Shown in pieces: positions 19,678 through 28,840 of a stretch of DNA of 64,000 bases; position 1 is the stretch's first letter; every line of letters begins with the position of its first letter. The notes beneath the pieces were generated by a model. The model did no database searches, was not told the origin of the DNA, and worked only from the letters and a program-made list of their open reading frames with translations. Location of the stretch: positions 124,001-188,000 of the forward strand of contig MKTZ01000025.1 of assembly GCA_001898505.1 (NCBI GenBank), read 5' to 3'. This DNA comes from Sphingobacteriales bacterium 50-39 (GTDB lineage Bacteria > Bacteroidota > Bacteroidia > Chitinophagales > Chitinophagaceae). Made by a program: the position numbers and the translations under genes.

Positions 19678-20991
19678 CTAGAACCCCTCCTCTTCCTCCC
19701 GTACTTCATTTTTCAATTCTTCTGAAAGGCTTACGAGCACTTTGTCGATGCGCTGGGCATCCATGTCGATGACCTCGAAGGTGAAGCCGCGCCATTCCAT
19801 TTTTTCACCGGTGGATGGTATGCGTTCCAGCTCATTGAGGATAAAGCCGGCCAGCGTATCGAACTCATGGTCTCCCTCATTCATCCAGGACGTCTTGTGA
19901 AAGTGGGTGAGGAAATCGTAGAATGGTATCTGGGCGTCCACGAGGAAGCTGCCGTCTTCGCGGGCGGTGATCTCATAATCGGGCACATCCGGCTGGGCAA
20001 TCTCACCGATGATGGCTTCCAGTATATCGTTCAGTGTGATGAGTCCCTGGAGGCTGCCGTATTCATCCACGATGAAACAGCAGTGTATCTTTGATTGCTT
20101 GAATTTTTCCAGCACCACATAGGCGGAGTTGTTTTCAGGCACAAAAAGGGCCGGTGTGATGATGTCCTTGAACAGGACCGTATCATCCGTCACATAGAGG
20201 TCCTTTATGGAAACGACGCCTTTGATATTGTCGATGGCTCCGTCGCAGATAGGGTAGACCGAATGCGGCTCCCGGATGATCTTTTCCTTTACCGTCTCCT
20301 CATTTTCGTTGAGGTCGAACCAGATGATGTCGCTGCGATGGGTCATGAGGGAGGTTATGTTGCGATCGCCCAAATGAAATACCCGTTCAATGATCTCCTG
20401 TTCCGCCTCTTCGATAGTGCCTTGTTCCGTGCCTTCGTGGATGATGGCCTTTATTTCGTCCTCCGTGACGGCGCCGTCCTGGGAAGGGGTGATGGGGAAA
20501 AATTTAAAGAAGAGGTTGCTGCTGGTATTCAAAAGCCAGACGATGGGGTGGGTGACGAGGGAAAGGGTCCTTACCGGCCTGGCGACCAGCCGGGCGATCT
20601 GTTCGGCCCGAAGGAGGCCGATGCGTTTGGGGATCAGCTCTCCAAATATGATGGAAAGGAGGGTGACCGAGATCAGGATAAGGGCCGTGGAGAGATTGGC
20701 CGCGTAATGGCGGATATAGGGTATCCTTTCCAGGTAAGGCTGCAGGTCGGCGGCAAATTTTTCTCCCGAGTAGAAACCCACCAGGATCGCCACGAGGGTA
20801 ATACCAATCTGTGCGGTGGAAAGGAAGAGCTCCGGGTTTTCAGCCAGCCGGAGGGCCGCTTTGGCCTTATCATCCCCTCTATCCGCCAACTGTTCCAGCC
20901 TGCTTTTACGAGCAGATACCAGCGCTATCTCCGCCATGACGAACAACCCGTTCAAAAAGATTAAAAAAAGTAAAATTACTATCTCAAACAT
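19678..20991 (-). CDS. CNNM/CorC (HlyC/CorC) family transporter-like protein
   Basis: A 437-residue membrane protein. An N-terminal CNNM (DUF21) region of four helices spans roughly residues 1-190 (LFVMAEIALVSARKSRLEQL, FGELIPKRIGLL). A CBS-domain pair follows at about 205-335 (THRSDIIWFDLNEN, CCFIVDEYGSLQGLITLNDI), then a C-terminal CorC_HlyC domain (about 345-425, DTLAGFILNELERIP). The family is linked to magnesium or sodium transport; 'hemolysin' names are historical. The start codon overlaps the stop of the PAP2 gene by eight bases, so the two are co-transcribed. Confidence 0.92.
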   Translation of the reverse strand: MFEIVILLFLIFLNGLFVMAEIALVSARKSRLEQLADRGDDKAKAALRLAENPELFLSTAQIGITLVAILVGFYSGEKFAADLQPYLERIPYIRHYAANLSTALILISVTLLSIIFGELIPKRIGLLRAEQIARLVARPVRTLSLVTHPIVWLLNTSSNLFFKFFPITPSQDGAVTEDEIKAIIHEGTEQGTIEEAEQEIIERVFHLGDRNITSLMTHRSDIIWFDLNENEETVKEKIIREPHSVYPICDGAIDNIKGVVSIKDLYVTDDTVLFKDIITPALFVPENNSAYVVLEKFKQSKIHCCFIVDEYGSLQGLITLNDILEAIIGEIAQPDVPDYEITAREDGSFLVDAQIPFYDFLTHFHKTSWMNEGDHEFDTLAGFILNELERIPSTGEKMEWRGFTFEVIDMDAQRIDKVLVSLSEELKNEVREEEEGF

Positions 20992-21610
20992 GTTGAAGAT
21001 TATAGGGTTGTAAATTCAATGTGCCCGACAGCCGTCTGAACAAACGTGCGAGCAGCCATCCTATCAGGCTACCCACCAAGGCGCCGCCCAGGACATCCAC
21101 AGGGTAATGCACTCCTACATATACCTGTGCATAAGATATCAAAAAAGCCCAGGCGAACACCAGCCACCACCATCTGCTGGTATGACGCAGGGTTAAAAAT
21201 ATAAACCAGGCAACCGCAAAATGGTTGCAGGCATGTGAAGATGTAAAACTGGAACTCACCGGGCAATAACCCACCAGGATACGGATATTGTCAGCAAGCT
21301 CGGGGCTATGACAAGGGCGAAGGCGGAAAATGAGACGTTTTATCAGGTCGCTGCTGACCTGGTCGCTCAGGGCGGCTGTAATTATCAGGAGAAATACCCA
21401 CCGCCAGCCCTTTTTGCCAAAGTTCAGGGTAACGAACACCAGGAGGAAGAGGTAAAAAGGCACCCAGAATTCGGCCTCGCGCAGAAAAGGAAAAATGAGG
21501 TCGGTTATAGGGCTTGTCCAGTCCTGGTTGACCTTGTTAAACAGCCAATGATCAGCCTGTAAGATGTTTTGTATAAAGCCTGAATGACTGTCACTGTCAA
21601 GTAAAATCAT
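20984..21610 (-). CDS. PAP2 family membrane phosphatase
   Basis: A 208-residue membrane protein with about five helices. The phosphatase motifs are present with some variation: KRLIFRLRPC (motif 1), SSFTSSHACNHF (motif 2, with the catalytic His) and VYVGVHYPVDVLGG (motif 3, where the Arg of the usual SRxxxxxHxxxD is replaced). Likely substrates are undecaprenyl pyrophosphate or phosphatidic-acid-like lipids. It overlaps the CNNM/CorC gene and is divergent from the LTA-synthase-like gene, so envelope lipid phosphate metabolism is a fair reading. Confidence 0.88.
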   Translation of the reverse strand: MILLDSDSHSGFIQNILQADHWLFNKVNQDWTSPITDLIFPFLREAEFWVPFYLFLLVFVTLNFGKKGWRWVFLLIITAALSDQVSSDLIKRLIFRLRPCHSPELADNIRILVGYCPVSSSFTSSHACNHFAVAWFIFLTLRHTSRWWWLVFAWAFLISYAQVYVGVHYPVDVLGGALVGSLIGWLLARLFRRLSGTLNLQPYNLQHV

Positions 21611-21673
21611 GGTTTCCTGAATAATTGCCCTAATTTTACGCCCAATTTAACGAAAAGGTAATACCAACAGGTC

Positions 21674-23719
21674 ATGGGAACAAAGGCAGGAATAAAGATA
21701 CCGAAATTGATTCGTTTGATTTTTGTGGTGGGGATTATTTTTTTATTGATCATGAGCTTGTTGCGTTTGGGTCTCTTCCTCTTTTTCAGCAGGCAGGGTC
21801 ATTCTTTCTCCGACCTGCTGTCGTCCTTCGTCCTTGGTATACGATTCGACCTGCGTTATGCGGGGATACTTTGCGTTCTTCTTCTGATCACTGGCAGCCT
21901 GCCTTTCTTAGACCCTTTTCGTAAGCCGGCAGGTCGGAAATTGACCTTATTCCTTATCGCCCTTTCCGGATTTCTTATTCTCTTCTTTTATTCGGTGGAC
22001 TTTGCTCATTACAGCTATCTTTCACAGCGACTCAACGCCAGTGTCCTGAATTATCTGGCGGATGCCAATATCTCTGCCAGCATGGTATGGCAGACCTATC
22101 CCGTTCTGCGGATATTGCTCCTGCTGATACTGGGCACCTGGCTGGTGGCGAAGGGAACTAAATATTTATATAAGCGCATCGGCGGGGGAGAAGATCCCAT
22201 GTTAAAGACCTCCGTTCGCGCGACCTGGTGGGTTGGGACGTTCCTGTTATTGGGGCTGTCCATATTTGGACGCATCGGCCAATACCCTCTCCGGTGGAGT
22301 GATGCTTTTAGCCTGGGCAATGATTACAAGGCCAGCCTGTCGCTAAACCCTTTCCAATCTTTTTTTAGCAGCCTGAAGTTCCGGCATATTGCGTATGATG
22401 AGGCCAGGGTAAAGCAGGCCTTGCCCGTGCTGGCGCCCTATTTTGGATTCCATGAAGTAGCGGGGGCCGGTACCGACCCGCTGGCTGCAGCCGTTGCCAG
22501 AGATATACCCGCCAGGGAGGGTGTGACCGTCCGTATGCCCAATGTGGTGGTGGTCATTTGCGAGTCTTTTAGCGGCTATAAGAGCAGCATGTGGGGCAAT
22601 CCGCTGAACACGACGCCTTTTTTCAACAGCATGTGTCAGCAGGGGGTGTTCTTCGACCATTGTTTTACGCCTAGCTACGGGACCGCCCGGGGAGTATGGG
22701 CGGTGATCACCGGCATCCCCGATGTAGGGGTCCCTACCTCCACTTCCAGCCGCAACCCCGCTGCTGTGGATCAGCATACGATCATCAGCGACTTCCAGGG
22801 ATATGATAAGTTCTATTTTTTGGGCGGCAGCACCAGCTGGGCGAATATCAGGGGCCTGCTCACCAATAATATCGAAGGACTGAAGGTCTACGAACAGGAG
22901 AATTTCAAGTCCCCCAAGGTGGATGTATGGGGCATCAGCGACAAGAATCTGTTCCTGGAGTCCAATGAGATCCTCAGTCATCAGGATAAGCCGTTTTTTG
23001 CCGTCATCCAGACCGCGGACAATCATCGTCCCTATACTATCCCCGAGGAAGATAAACAAGCCTTTCATCCTGTCACTGTATCGCAGGATTCCCTTCAGAA
23101 ATGCGGGTTTGGCAGCAATGACGAGATGAATGCCTTCCGATATACAGACTTCGGGTATCGTACTTTTATCGAGGCTGCGTCGAGAGAAAAGTATTTTGAC
23201 AATACTATTTTTCTTTTTGTTGGGGACCATGGGATACCGGGCGATGCGGGGAAAATGTTCCCCAAAGCCTGGACTGATCTGTTCCTGACGGCCGAACATG
23301 TGCCATTGCTGATCTATGCACCTAAGCTGATCGCTCCCCGGCGGATCACGAAGACCTGCTCGCAGGTGGATGTCCTGCCAACCCTGGCCGGGCTCTGTCA
23401 TATACCGTATAAGAATACGACCTTAGGACGGGACCTGCTGGACAGCGTCCGTTACAGTGATGACAAGGAACTGGCATTTATCTACAATCCAGACCAGGAA
23501 TCCATCAGTGTGATTCGTAACGGGTATGTATACCGTCTATTGCAAAAGACGGGAAAAGAGCAGATGGCATCTGTCCTCAACAACGACCCCGTACCTGACT
23601 CGGTGATGAATGGCCCCGTAAAAAAAGAATTGCATCAATTGACAGAAGGCATCTTCGAGACGGCGAAATACATGATATTGAAGAACAAAAAAGAGAATGC
23701 TATTTCTTCTGCGCGATGA
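21674..23719 (+). CDS. LTA synthase-like sulfatase-fold membrane enzyme
   Basis: A 681-residue protein: five predicted transmembrane helices in the first 220 residues, then an extracytoplasmic alkaline-phosphatase-superfamily domain. It starts near VVVVICESFSGYKSSMWGNP, has the nucleophile region CFTPSYGTARGVWAVITG (Thr of GTARG) and the metal-site VGDHGIPG. The family transfers phosphoglycerol or phosphoethanolamine headgroups or hydrolyses them. In a diderm bacterium it would decorate glycans or lipids rather than make lipoteichoic acid. A TAATTTTA promoter-like box lies 35 bases before the start. The 3' end overlaps the convergent methyltransferase gene by 20 bases. Confidence 0.87.
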   Translation: MGTKAGIKIPKLIRLIFVVGIIFLLIMSLLRLGLFLFFSRQGHSFSDLLSSFVLGIRFDLRYAGILCVLLLITGSLPFLDPFRKPAGRKLTLFLIALSGFLILFFYSVDFAHYSYLSQRLNASVLNYLADANISASMVWQTYPVLRILLLLILGTWLVAKGTKYLYKRIGGGEDPMLKTSVRATWWVGTFLLLGLSIFGRIGQYPLRWSDAFSLGNDYKASLSLNPFQSFFSSLKFRHIAYDEARVKQALPVLAPYFGFHEVAGAGTDPLAAAVARDIPAREGVTVRMPNVVVVICESFSGYKSSMWGNPLNTTPFFNSMCQQGVFFDHCFTPSYGTARGVWAVITGIPDVGVPTSTSSRNPAAVDQHTIISDFQGYDKFYFLGGSTSWANIRGLLTNNIEGLKVYEQENFKSPKVDVWGISDKNLFLESNEILSHQDKPFFAVIQTADNHRPYTIPEEDKQAFHPVTVSQDSLQKCGFGSNDEMNAFRYTDFGYRTFIEAASREKYFDNTIFLFVGDHGIPGDAGKMFPKAWTDLFLTAEHVPLLIYAPKLIAPRRITKTCSQVDVLPTLAGLCHIPYKNTTLGRDLLDSVRYSDDKELAFIYNPDQESISVIRNGYVYRLLQKTGKEQMASVLNNDPVPDSVMNGPVKKELHQLTEGIFETAKYMILKNKKENAISSAR

Positions 23720-24452
23720 TGAGCAACCGCGGAGAATACTTGCTGTCGTAGGGTTGTAACTCATAGTTCCCGAATACCTGTTGTATTTGCATATTCTGCG
23801 CCGTCAGCATCCCGGTAAAATCATCCAGGGAAAATTTTGCTACTTTCTCGGTATACTCCAGCGGTGTTGTCAATGCTGCGTCCTCGATACGGATATTTTT
23901 GTAGAAATGGGTTTTGTCTGTCCATTTGGTAAGGTGATAAATCACGCCATCTATTTCTTTTTGCGAATGGCGTTCCAGTCTGTCTTCGGCATATTGTGTG
24001 TTGAGATAATCTATTATGAAATAGCCATTTGCTTTTAAAGACGTGCTGACTGTGCGAAGAGCGCAGGCATGTTCTCTTTCCGTCCGGAAGTAACCGAAGC
24101 TGGTAAAGAAATTGAAGACATAATTGAAGTAATTGGTGTAAAATATCTCTCTCATGTCGTGTATATAGAAATGGAGGTGATCATTTTCATATTGCAGGGC
24201 ATAATTAATGCTATTCTCGGACAGGTCGATGCCTGTCACGTCGAAGCCTTCGCCTGCCAGTACGCGGGCATGACGTCCTCGTCCGCAGGCCAGGTCAAGC
24301 ATTCGGGAGCCAGCGGGGGGATGGAGGAAGGAGAGAAGACGCCGGATAAAGGCGGTAGCTTCCTCCTCGTTCCTTTCAAAGTATAATTTATGATAATAAG
24401 AGGAGTTAAACCATTCCCGATACCATTCGGGAGAGACTTGGGTGGGGATCAT
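23700..24452 (-). CDS. Class I SAM-dependent methyltransferase
   Basis: A 250-residue protein. The start at 24452 (MIPTQVSPEWYREWFNSSYY) is chosen over the far upstream ATG at 24578 because that extension is Lys/Phe-rich and unlike the family. The Rossmann motif I is RMLDLACGRGRHARVLAGEG (about residues 52-71), followed by FDVTGIDLSENSI. The C-terminal part (FSLDDFTGMLTAQNMQIQQV) matches the small-molecule methyltransferases common in Bacteroidota. The substrate is unknown. The gene converges on the LTA-synthase-like gene with a 20-base overlap. Confidence 0.85.
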   Translation of the reverse strand: MIPTQVSPEWYREWFNSSYYHKLYFERNEEEATAFIRRLLSFLHPPAGSRMLDLACGRGRHARVLAGEGFDVTGIDLSENSINYALQYENDHLHFYIHDMREIFYTNYFNYVFNFFTSFGYFRTEREHACALRTVSTSLKANGYFIIDYLNTQYAEDRLERHSQKEIDGVIYHLTKWTDKTHFYKNIRIEDAALTTPLEYTEKVAKFSLDDFTGMLTAQNMQIQQVFGNYELQPYDSKYSPRLLIIAQKK

Positions 24453-24654
24453 GCAAAATCTTTTGTTTAATGATGGGAACTTCGGCGGTGCTGTGGTCCG
24501 CCTTGCAAATTTGTTGATATTTTGTAAGAAATTAAATGGTTTCTGGCATTTTAGTTGCGGAATTTTCAAAAAATTCAATTCTTAAGAATTCCCACAAAGT
24601 AGTAGTCTACCACCTCTGTCAAACCCGTATATTTAATATGTAAATCTACTGATT

Positions 24655-26061
24655 GTGGCGTTGATCAAGAGTATTTCCGGAATTAGAGGGACAATTGGAG
24701 GCAGACCGGGTGAGAACCTGTCGCCGCTGGACATTGTAAAATTCACTGCCGCATTTGGTGGCCGGATACTTGCGCACGAGACCGACAGGCCTTCGGCTCG
24801 CCGGGGTGGTAGAAAGAAGATCGTTGTCGGTCGTGATGGCCGTATCAGCGGAGAGATGGTCAGTCAGTTGGTGGTCAGCACGCTGATCGGGATGGGCCTG
24901 GATGTGATCGATCTTGGATTATCTACTACGCCTACAGTAGAGCTGGCTGTTGCCGGAGAAAAGGCTGCAGGCGGCATCATCATTACAGCCAGTCACAATC
25001 CAAAAGAATGGAATGCATTGAAGCTGTTGAACAGCGACGGCGAATTCATCAGTGCGGAGGAGGGGGCGGCTATCCTGGGTGCAGCGGAAAGAGAAGAGAT
25101 CTTTTTTGCACCGGTCGAAAGGCTGGGCAGCTATTCCGTAAATACCGGATGGCTGCAGAAACATATCGACGCTATTGTCCGTCATCCGCTGGTTGATGTC
25201 CAGAGCATCCAGCAGAAACATTATAGGATAGTGATCGACGCGATCAATTCCACAGGGGCTCTCTTTCTACCTCCGTTGTTAAGAGCGTTGGGTGTGGAAG
25301 AGGTGATATTGTTGAATGAGGAGATCAATGGGCGGTTTGCCCATAATCCGGAACCCCTGCCGGAGAATCTTTCCAGCCTCAGCGCTACCGTGCAAAAATC
25401 AAAGGCCAGTCTGGGGATCGCTGTCGACCCTGATGTGGACAGGCTTTGTTTTGTATGTGAGGACGGCAGCATGTTTGGAGAGGAGTATACATTGGTGGCT
25501 GTGGCGGACTATGTGCTGAGCAGGCGACCCGGCAATACCGTCAGCAATATGAGCAGCACCAAGGCGCTGAAGGAGATCACTTTGAAACATGGCGGCGCCT
25601 ATTATCCATCTGCGGTAGGGGAAGTGAATGTGGTGAACACGATGAAGGCGGTGGATGCTGTCATCGGCGGAGAGGGGAATGGGGGCATCATCGTTCCCGA
25701 CCTGCATTATGGCAGGGATGCTCTTATCGGTATAGGACTCTTTCTCAGCGCCTTATCCTATCACAAGAATGGTATCCGCTCCTTCCGGGCCCGCTATCCG
25801 GATTATTTTATATCCAAGAACAAGATCGAGCTGCAGCGGGGTATCGATGTCCCGGCCATCTTCGATAAGATCAAGAAGAAATACAAAAACCATCCAGTCA
25901 ATACCGATGACGGGCTAAAGATAGAGTTTGACAGCGATTGGGTGCATTTGCGTACCTCCAATACGGAACCCATTATCCGCATCTATGCCGAGAGCAGCTT
26001 CGAAACCACCGCTAATAACATAGCAACCAGGTTGATGCAGGATATTAAGGAGTTTATATAG
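24655..26061 (+). CDS. glmM: Phosphoglucosamine mutase / alpha-D-phosphohexomutase
   Basis: A 468-residue four-domain phosphohexomutase, most likely GlmM, which interconverts glucosamine-6-phosphate and glucosamine-1-phosphate for peptidoglycan and LPS precursors. The phosphoserine loop is TASHNPKEWNALK with Ser113. The metal loop DPDVDRLCF, the sugar-binding GEGNGG and the phosphate-binding RTSNTEPIIRIYAE follow in the usual order. The first codon is GTG at 24655 (GTGGCGTTG), directly preceding the conserved LIKSISGIRGT. Several Bacteroidota paralogs share this sequence type, so phosphomannomutase or phosphoglucomutase activity is an alternative. Three small hairpins follow the stop. Confidence 0.85.
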   Translation: MALIKSISGIRGTIGGRPGENLSPLDIVKFTAAFGGRILAHETDRPSARRGGRKKIVVGRDGRISGEMVSQLVVSTLIGMGLDVIDLGLSTTPTVELAVAGEKAAGGIIITASHNPKEWNALKLLNSDGEFISAEEGAAILGAAEREEIFFAPVERLGSYSVNTGWLQKHIDAIVRHPLVDVQSIQQKHYRIVIDAINSTGALFLPPLLRALGVEEVILLNEEINGRFAHNPEPLPENLSSLSATVQKSKASLGIAVDPDVDRLCFVCEDGSMFGEEYTLVAVADYVLSRRPGNTVSNMSSTKALKEITLKHGGAYYPSAVGEVNVVNTMKAVDAVIGGEGNGGIIVPDLHYGRDALIGIGLFLSALSYHKNGIRSFRARYPDYFISKNKIELQRGIDVPAIFDKIKKKYKNHPVNTDDGLKIEFDSDWVHLRTSNTEPIIRIYAESSFETTANNIATRLMQDIKEFI

Positions 26062-26110
26062 TGTCGTGCAGCCGACATAATAACCGCTGGAAGCGGTTCG
26101 TCCGAAGGAC
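26062..26110. repeat. Chain of three short hairpins after glmM
   Basis: Directly after the stop codon: TGTCG/CGACA (six-base loop), AACCGCT-gga-AGCGGTT (seven-base stem) and GTCC-gaa-GGAC. There is no U-run, so this is not a standard intrinsic terminator. Similar chains follow other genes in the window. Confidence 0.55.
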
Positions 26111-26125
26111 AGACATTAGCGCTTT

Positions 26126-26164
26126 GCGGGAATTGGGCTATATTTTGTGAAGACCAATTCCCGC
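26126..26164. promoter_or_regulatory. Perfect 11-bp inverted repeat upstream of cysteine desulfurase
   Basis: GCGGGAATTGG (26126-26136) and CCAATTCCCGC (26154-26164) are exact complements separated by 17 bases that include TATATTTTG, which resembles a -7 box. It may be an operator dyad around a promoter or an RNA hairpin ending glmM transcription; no U-run supports the second option. Confidence 0.5.
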
Positions 26165-26189
26165 ACATATTCACACCTAAAGAATATTG

Positions 26190-26197
26190 TATCTTTA
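26190..26197 (+). promoter_or_regulatory. Bacteroidota-type -7 box before cysteine desulfurase
   Basis: TATCTTTA matches TAnnTTTG except the last base and ends eight bases before the ATG at 26206, implying a very short leader. Confidence 0.45.
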
Positions 26198-26205
26198 CGC
26201 CCTCT

Positions 26206-27333
26206 ATGGAAAGAATCTATTTCGACAATGCTGCTACAACGACACTGGATCCCCTCGTATTGGAAGCCATGATGCCCTACCTGACGGAGAAATTCGGCAA
26301 TCCTTCCTCCATTTATTCATACGGGCGGGAGTCCAGGCTGGCGATAGAAAATGCACGCAAGTCTGTGGCGAGGATACTGAATGCCCATCCTGCGGAGATA
26401 TTCTTTACTTCGGGTGGTACGGAAAGCACCAATACAGCCCTTACGGCGGCGGTGCGGGACCTGGGATGTACTCATATCATCAGCTCCCCCCTCGAGCATC
26501 ATGCAACGTTGCATACGGTAGAGCATCTGCATAAAAGAGGGGAAGCTGCCCTAAGCTGGGTGGAAATACTGCCCAATGGGCATGTCGACCTGGAGGACCT
26601 CGAGCACAAACTGGCTTCCAGTTCGGAAAGGACCATCGTATCGCTGATGCACGCCAACAACGAGATCGGCAATATGCTGGATATCCATGCGGTGGGTGAA
26701 TTATGCAAGCTGTACGGCGCCTATTTTCATTCCGACACTGTTCAGACGGTGGGACATTTCCCCTTCGACCTCCGGAACACGCCTGTCCATTTTATTACGG
26801 GGGCGGGTCATAAGTTCCACGGGCCAAAAGGGGTGGGATTGCTGTATATCAACGAGAATGTAAAGATCAGCCCTTTTATACATGGCGGTTCGCAGGAGCG
26901 GAATATGCGTGCGGGAACGGAAAACCTTTATGGTATCGTAGGATTTGCCAAGGCGCTGGAACTGGCTACTGCTGCATTCGAAGATGAAAGTGCGTATATC
27001 AAGGGCGTGAAGGTCTATATGATGGAACAGCTGAAAAAGCATATAAAAGGGATATCTTTTAACGGGGATGCTCTTGGAAGAACCCTTTATACTGTGCTGA
27101 GCGTATCATTCCCCAAGACGGAGAAGTCGGAAATGCTGCTGTTCAACCTGGACATCAATCATATTTGCGCCAGCGGGGGCAGCGCCTGTACCAGCGGTGC
27201 AGAGCAGGGGTCGCATGTCATCAGGGCCATCAATAACAATCCTAACCAGGTGACGGTAAGGTTCTCTTTCAGCAAACACAATACAAAAGAAGAGGTGGAT
27301 ATTGTCGTAGATAAGTTGAGGGACATGATCTGA
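26206..27333 (+). CDS. Cysteine desulfurase (NifS/IscS family)
   Basis: A 375-residue PLP enzyme that removes sulfur from cysteine for Fe-S clusters and thio-cofactors. The N-terminus IYFDNAATTTLDPLV is diagnostic. The PLP lysine lies in GAGHKFHGPKGVG (about residue 201), the histidine in LEHHATL, and the catalytic cysteine loop is CASGGSACTSGAEQGSHV (about 322-339). No iscU, sufE or iscR homolog is adjacent; the next gene, 15 bases on, is an FGGY kinase, so the pairing is not obviously functional. An inverted repeat and a -7 box precede the gene. Confidence 0.92.
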   Translation: MERIYFDNAATTTLDPLVLEAMMPYLTEKFGNPSSIYSYGRESRLAIENARKSVARILNAHPAEIFFTSGGTESTNTALTAAVRDLGCTHIISSPLEHHATLHTVEHLHKRGEAALSWVEILPNGHVDLEDLEHKLASSSERTIVSLMHANNEIGNMLDIHAVGELCKLYGAYFHSDTVQTVGHFPFDLRNTPVHFITGAGHKFHGPKGVGLLYINENVKISPFIHGGSQERNMRAGTENLYGIVGFAKALELATAAFEDESAYIKGVKVYMMEQLKKHIKGISFNGDALGRTLYTVLSVSFPKTEKSEMLLFNLDINHICASGGSACTSGAEQGSHVIRAINNNPNQVTVRFSFSKHNTKEEVDIVVDKLRDMI

Positions 27334-27348
27334 TCCTGAACCCCTTTT

Positions 27349-28791
27349 ATGTCTTACATCATCGGCATCGACATCGGCACTACCAATACCAAAGCTGTAG
27401 CCTTTACGGACACGGGACTCATGCTGGCCGACGCCAGTCATTCCTATACTGCTTTTACGGATGAGGAAGGCGCCCATGAGCTGGACCCGCGTCAACTGTG
27501 GGATGCTGTGCTGAAGGTACTTTTGGAAGTGCTGTCACGCACTTCGGATCAAAAGGGACTGGCGGGCGTCAGCTTTAGCTGTGCCATGCATAGTCTGATA
27601 GCGGTGGACCAACAGGGAGAGCTGTTGACACGCGCCATGACCTGGGCCGACAGCCGGAGCAAATCATATGCGGACAGGCTTAAGACCAGCGAGGCGGGCC
27701 GGCTCATCTATCAACAGACCGGCACGCCGATACATCCCATGTCGCCTTTATGCAAATTGTTATGGTTAAGAGAAAAGGAGCCGGATATATTCCTGCGTGC
27801 GGCCAAATTTATTTCCATTAAAGAGTATATCTGGTGGAAGCTCTTTGGTAAGTACCAGGTGGATTATTCTCTGGCGTCTGCCACGGGGCTTTTCGACATC
27901 TACCATTTCACCTGGTATAAGGAGTCGCTGGAGCTGGCGGGTATCCGGGAGGACCATCTGTCGGAGCCCGTGGCCTGTGTGCATATAGAGAAGGGGCATC
28001 GGTTGGAAGGAATACCCGGTGGGTTGCCATTTATTATTGGGGGGAGCGACGGGTGTTTGGCAAACTTAGGAAGCAATGCCGTAAAGCCCGGGGAGACCGC
28101 GTTGACCATCGGTACCAGCGGAGCTATTCGTATGACCACACAAAGTCCAACGTATGATCCGGAGGAAAGAATATTCCGGTATATACTTACCCGTGATCTT
28201 TATGTATGCGGAGGCGCTACTAATAATGGGGGAGGGGCAGTGCAGTGGTTTGTTTCGAACTTTGGGGGAGGCAGTCCTGTGGAGGATATGGTCCGGAGTG
28301 CTTTTGACGTTGCCGGTTCGGATGGGTTGGTCTTTCTACCTTATTTGCTAGGGGAAAGGGCCCCTATCTGGAATGCAGATGCAAGGGCTTTATTTTTTGG
28401 GATAAAGGCCAGTCACGGGCAGGCGCATTTTATGCGGGCTGTATTGGAAGGGATCAGCTTTAGCCTGCACCAGGTAGGGGCGTCGCTGGAGGAGACCATT
28501 GGACCGATCAGGCATATATATGCCAGCGGGGGATTTACGCATAGCCCGCAGTGGCTGCAGATGATGGCCGATATCTTTGGCCGGACCGTGTATACTACCA
28601 GCAGTGCGGATGCCTCTGCCATCGGCGCCTGTATCATGGGAGCGTATGCGCTGGGGATCATTCCGGGACTTTATGCCGCGGCCGCTACAATGATCCGGAT
28701 AAAGGATAGCTACGAGCCGAAGCAGGATGTATATGGAACATCGTATGCAACTTATACAGAGCTGTATAGGCGGCTAAAGGATCTAATGTAA
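27349..28791 (+). CDS. FGGY family carbohydrate kinase, gluconokinase-like
   Basis: A 480-residue sugar kinase. The N-terminal ATP/sugar fold begins IIGIDIGTTNTKAVAFTDTG. The substrate loop region has HELDPRQLWDAV and CAMHSLIAVD, and the second domain has the FGGY C-terminal signature region (GERAPIWNADARALFFG, ASGGFTHSPQWLQMMADIFG). These resemble gluconate kinases of the GntK/FGGY branch; xylulokinase or other sugar specificities cannot be excluded. It follows the desulfurase by 15 bases and is closed by a strong terminator. Confidence 0.85.
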   Translation: MSYIIGIDIGTTNTKAVAFTDTGLMLADASHSYTAFTDEEGAHELDPRQLWDAVLKVLLEVLSRTSDQKGLAGVSFSCAMHSLIAVDQQGELLTRAMTWADSRSKSYADRLKTSEAGRLIYQQTGTPIHPMSPLCKLLWLREKEPDIFLRAAKFISIKEYIWWKLFGKYQVDYSLASATGLFDIYHFTWYKESLELAGIREDHLSEPVACVHIEKGHRLEGIPGGLPFIIGGSDGCLANLGSNAVKPGETALTIGTSGAIRMTTQSPTYDPEERIFRYILTRDLYVCGGATNNGGGAVQWFVSNFGGGSPVEDMVRSAFDVAGSDGLVFLPYLLGERAPIWNADARALFFGIKASHGQAHFMRAVLEGISFSLHQVGASLEETIGPIRHIYASGGFTHSPQWLQMMADIFGRTVYTTSSADASAIGACIMGAYALGIIPGLYAAAATMIRIKDSYEPKQDVYGTSYATYTELYRRLKDLM

Positions 28792-28792
28792 A

Positions 28793-28818
28793 GGCCCGCT
28801 TTACGCGGGCCTTTTTTT
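28793..28818 (+). terminator. Rho-independent terminator after the FGGY kinase
   Basis: Stem GGCCCGC/GCGGGCC with a five-base loop and seven T. It starts two bases after the stop codon. Confidence 0.9.
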
Positions 28819-28840
28819 GCTCTCATGTGTCTGTCCAACG

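Noticed and set aside
22343-23401. 352-codon open frame antisense to the LTA-synthase-like gene
   Set aside because: Composition is shadow-like and the + strand frame has complete catalytic motifs.
21674-23719. LTA synthase as a sign of Gram-positive sequence or contamination
   Set aside because: Neighbours, promoter style and codon use are continuous with the Bacteroidota genes, and such sulfatase-fold enzymes are common in diderms.
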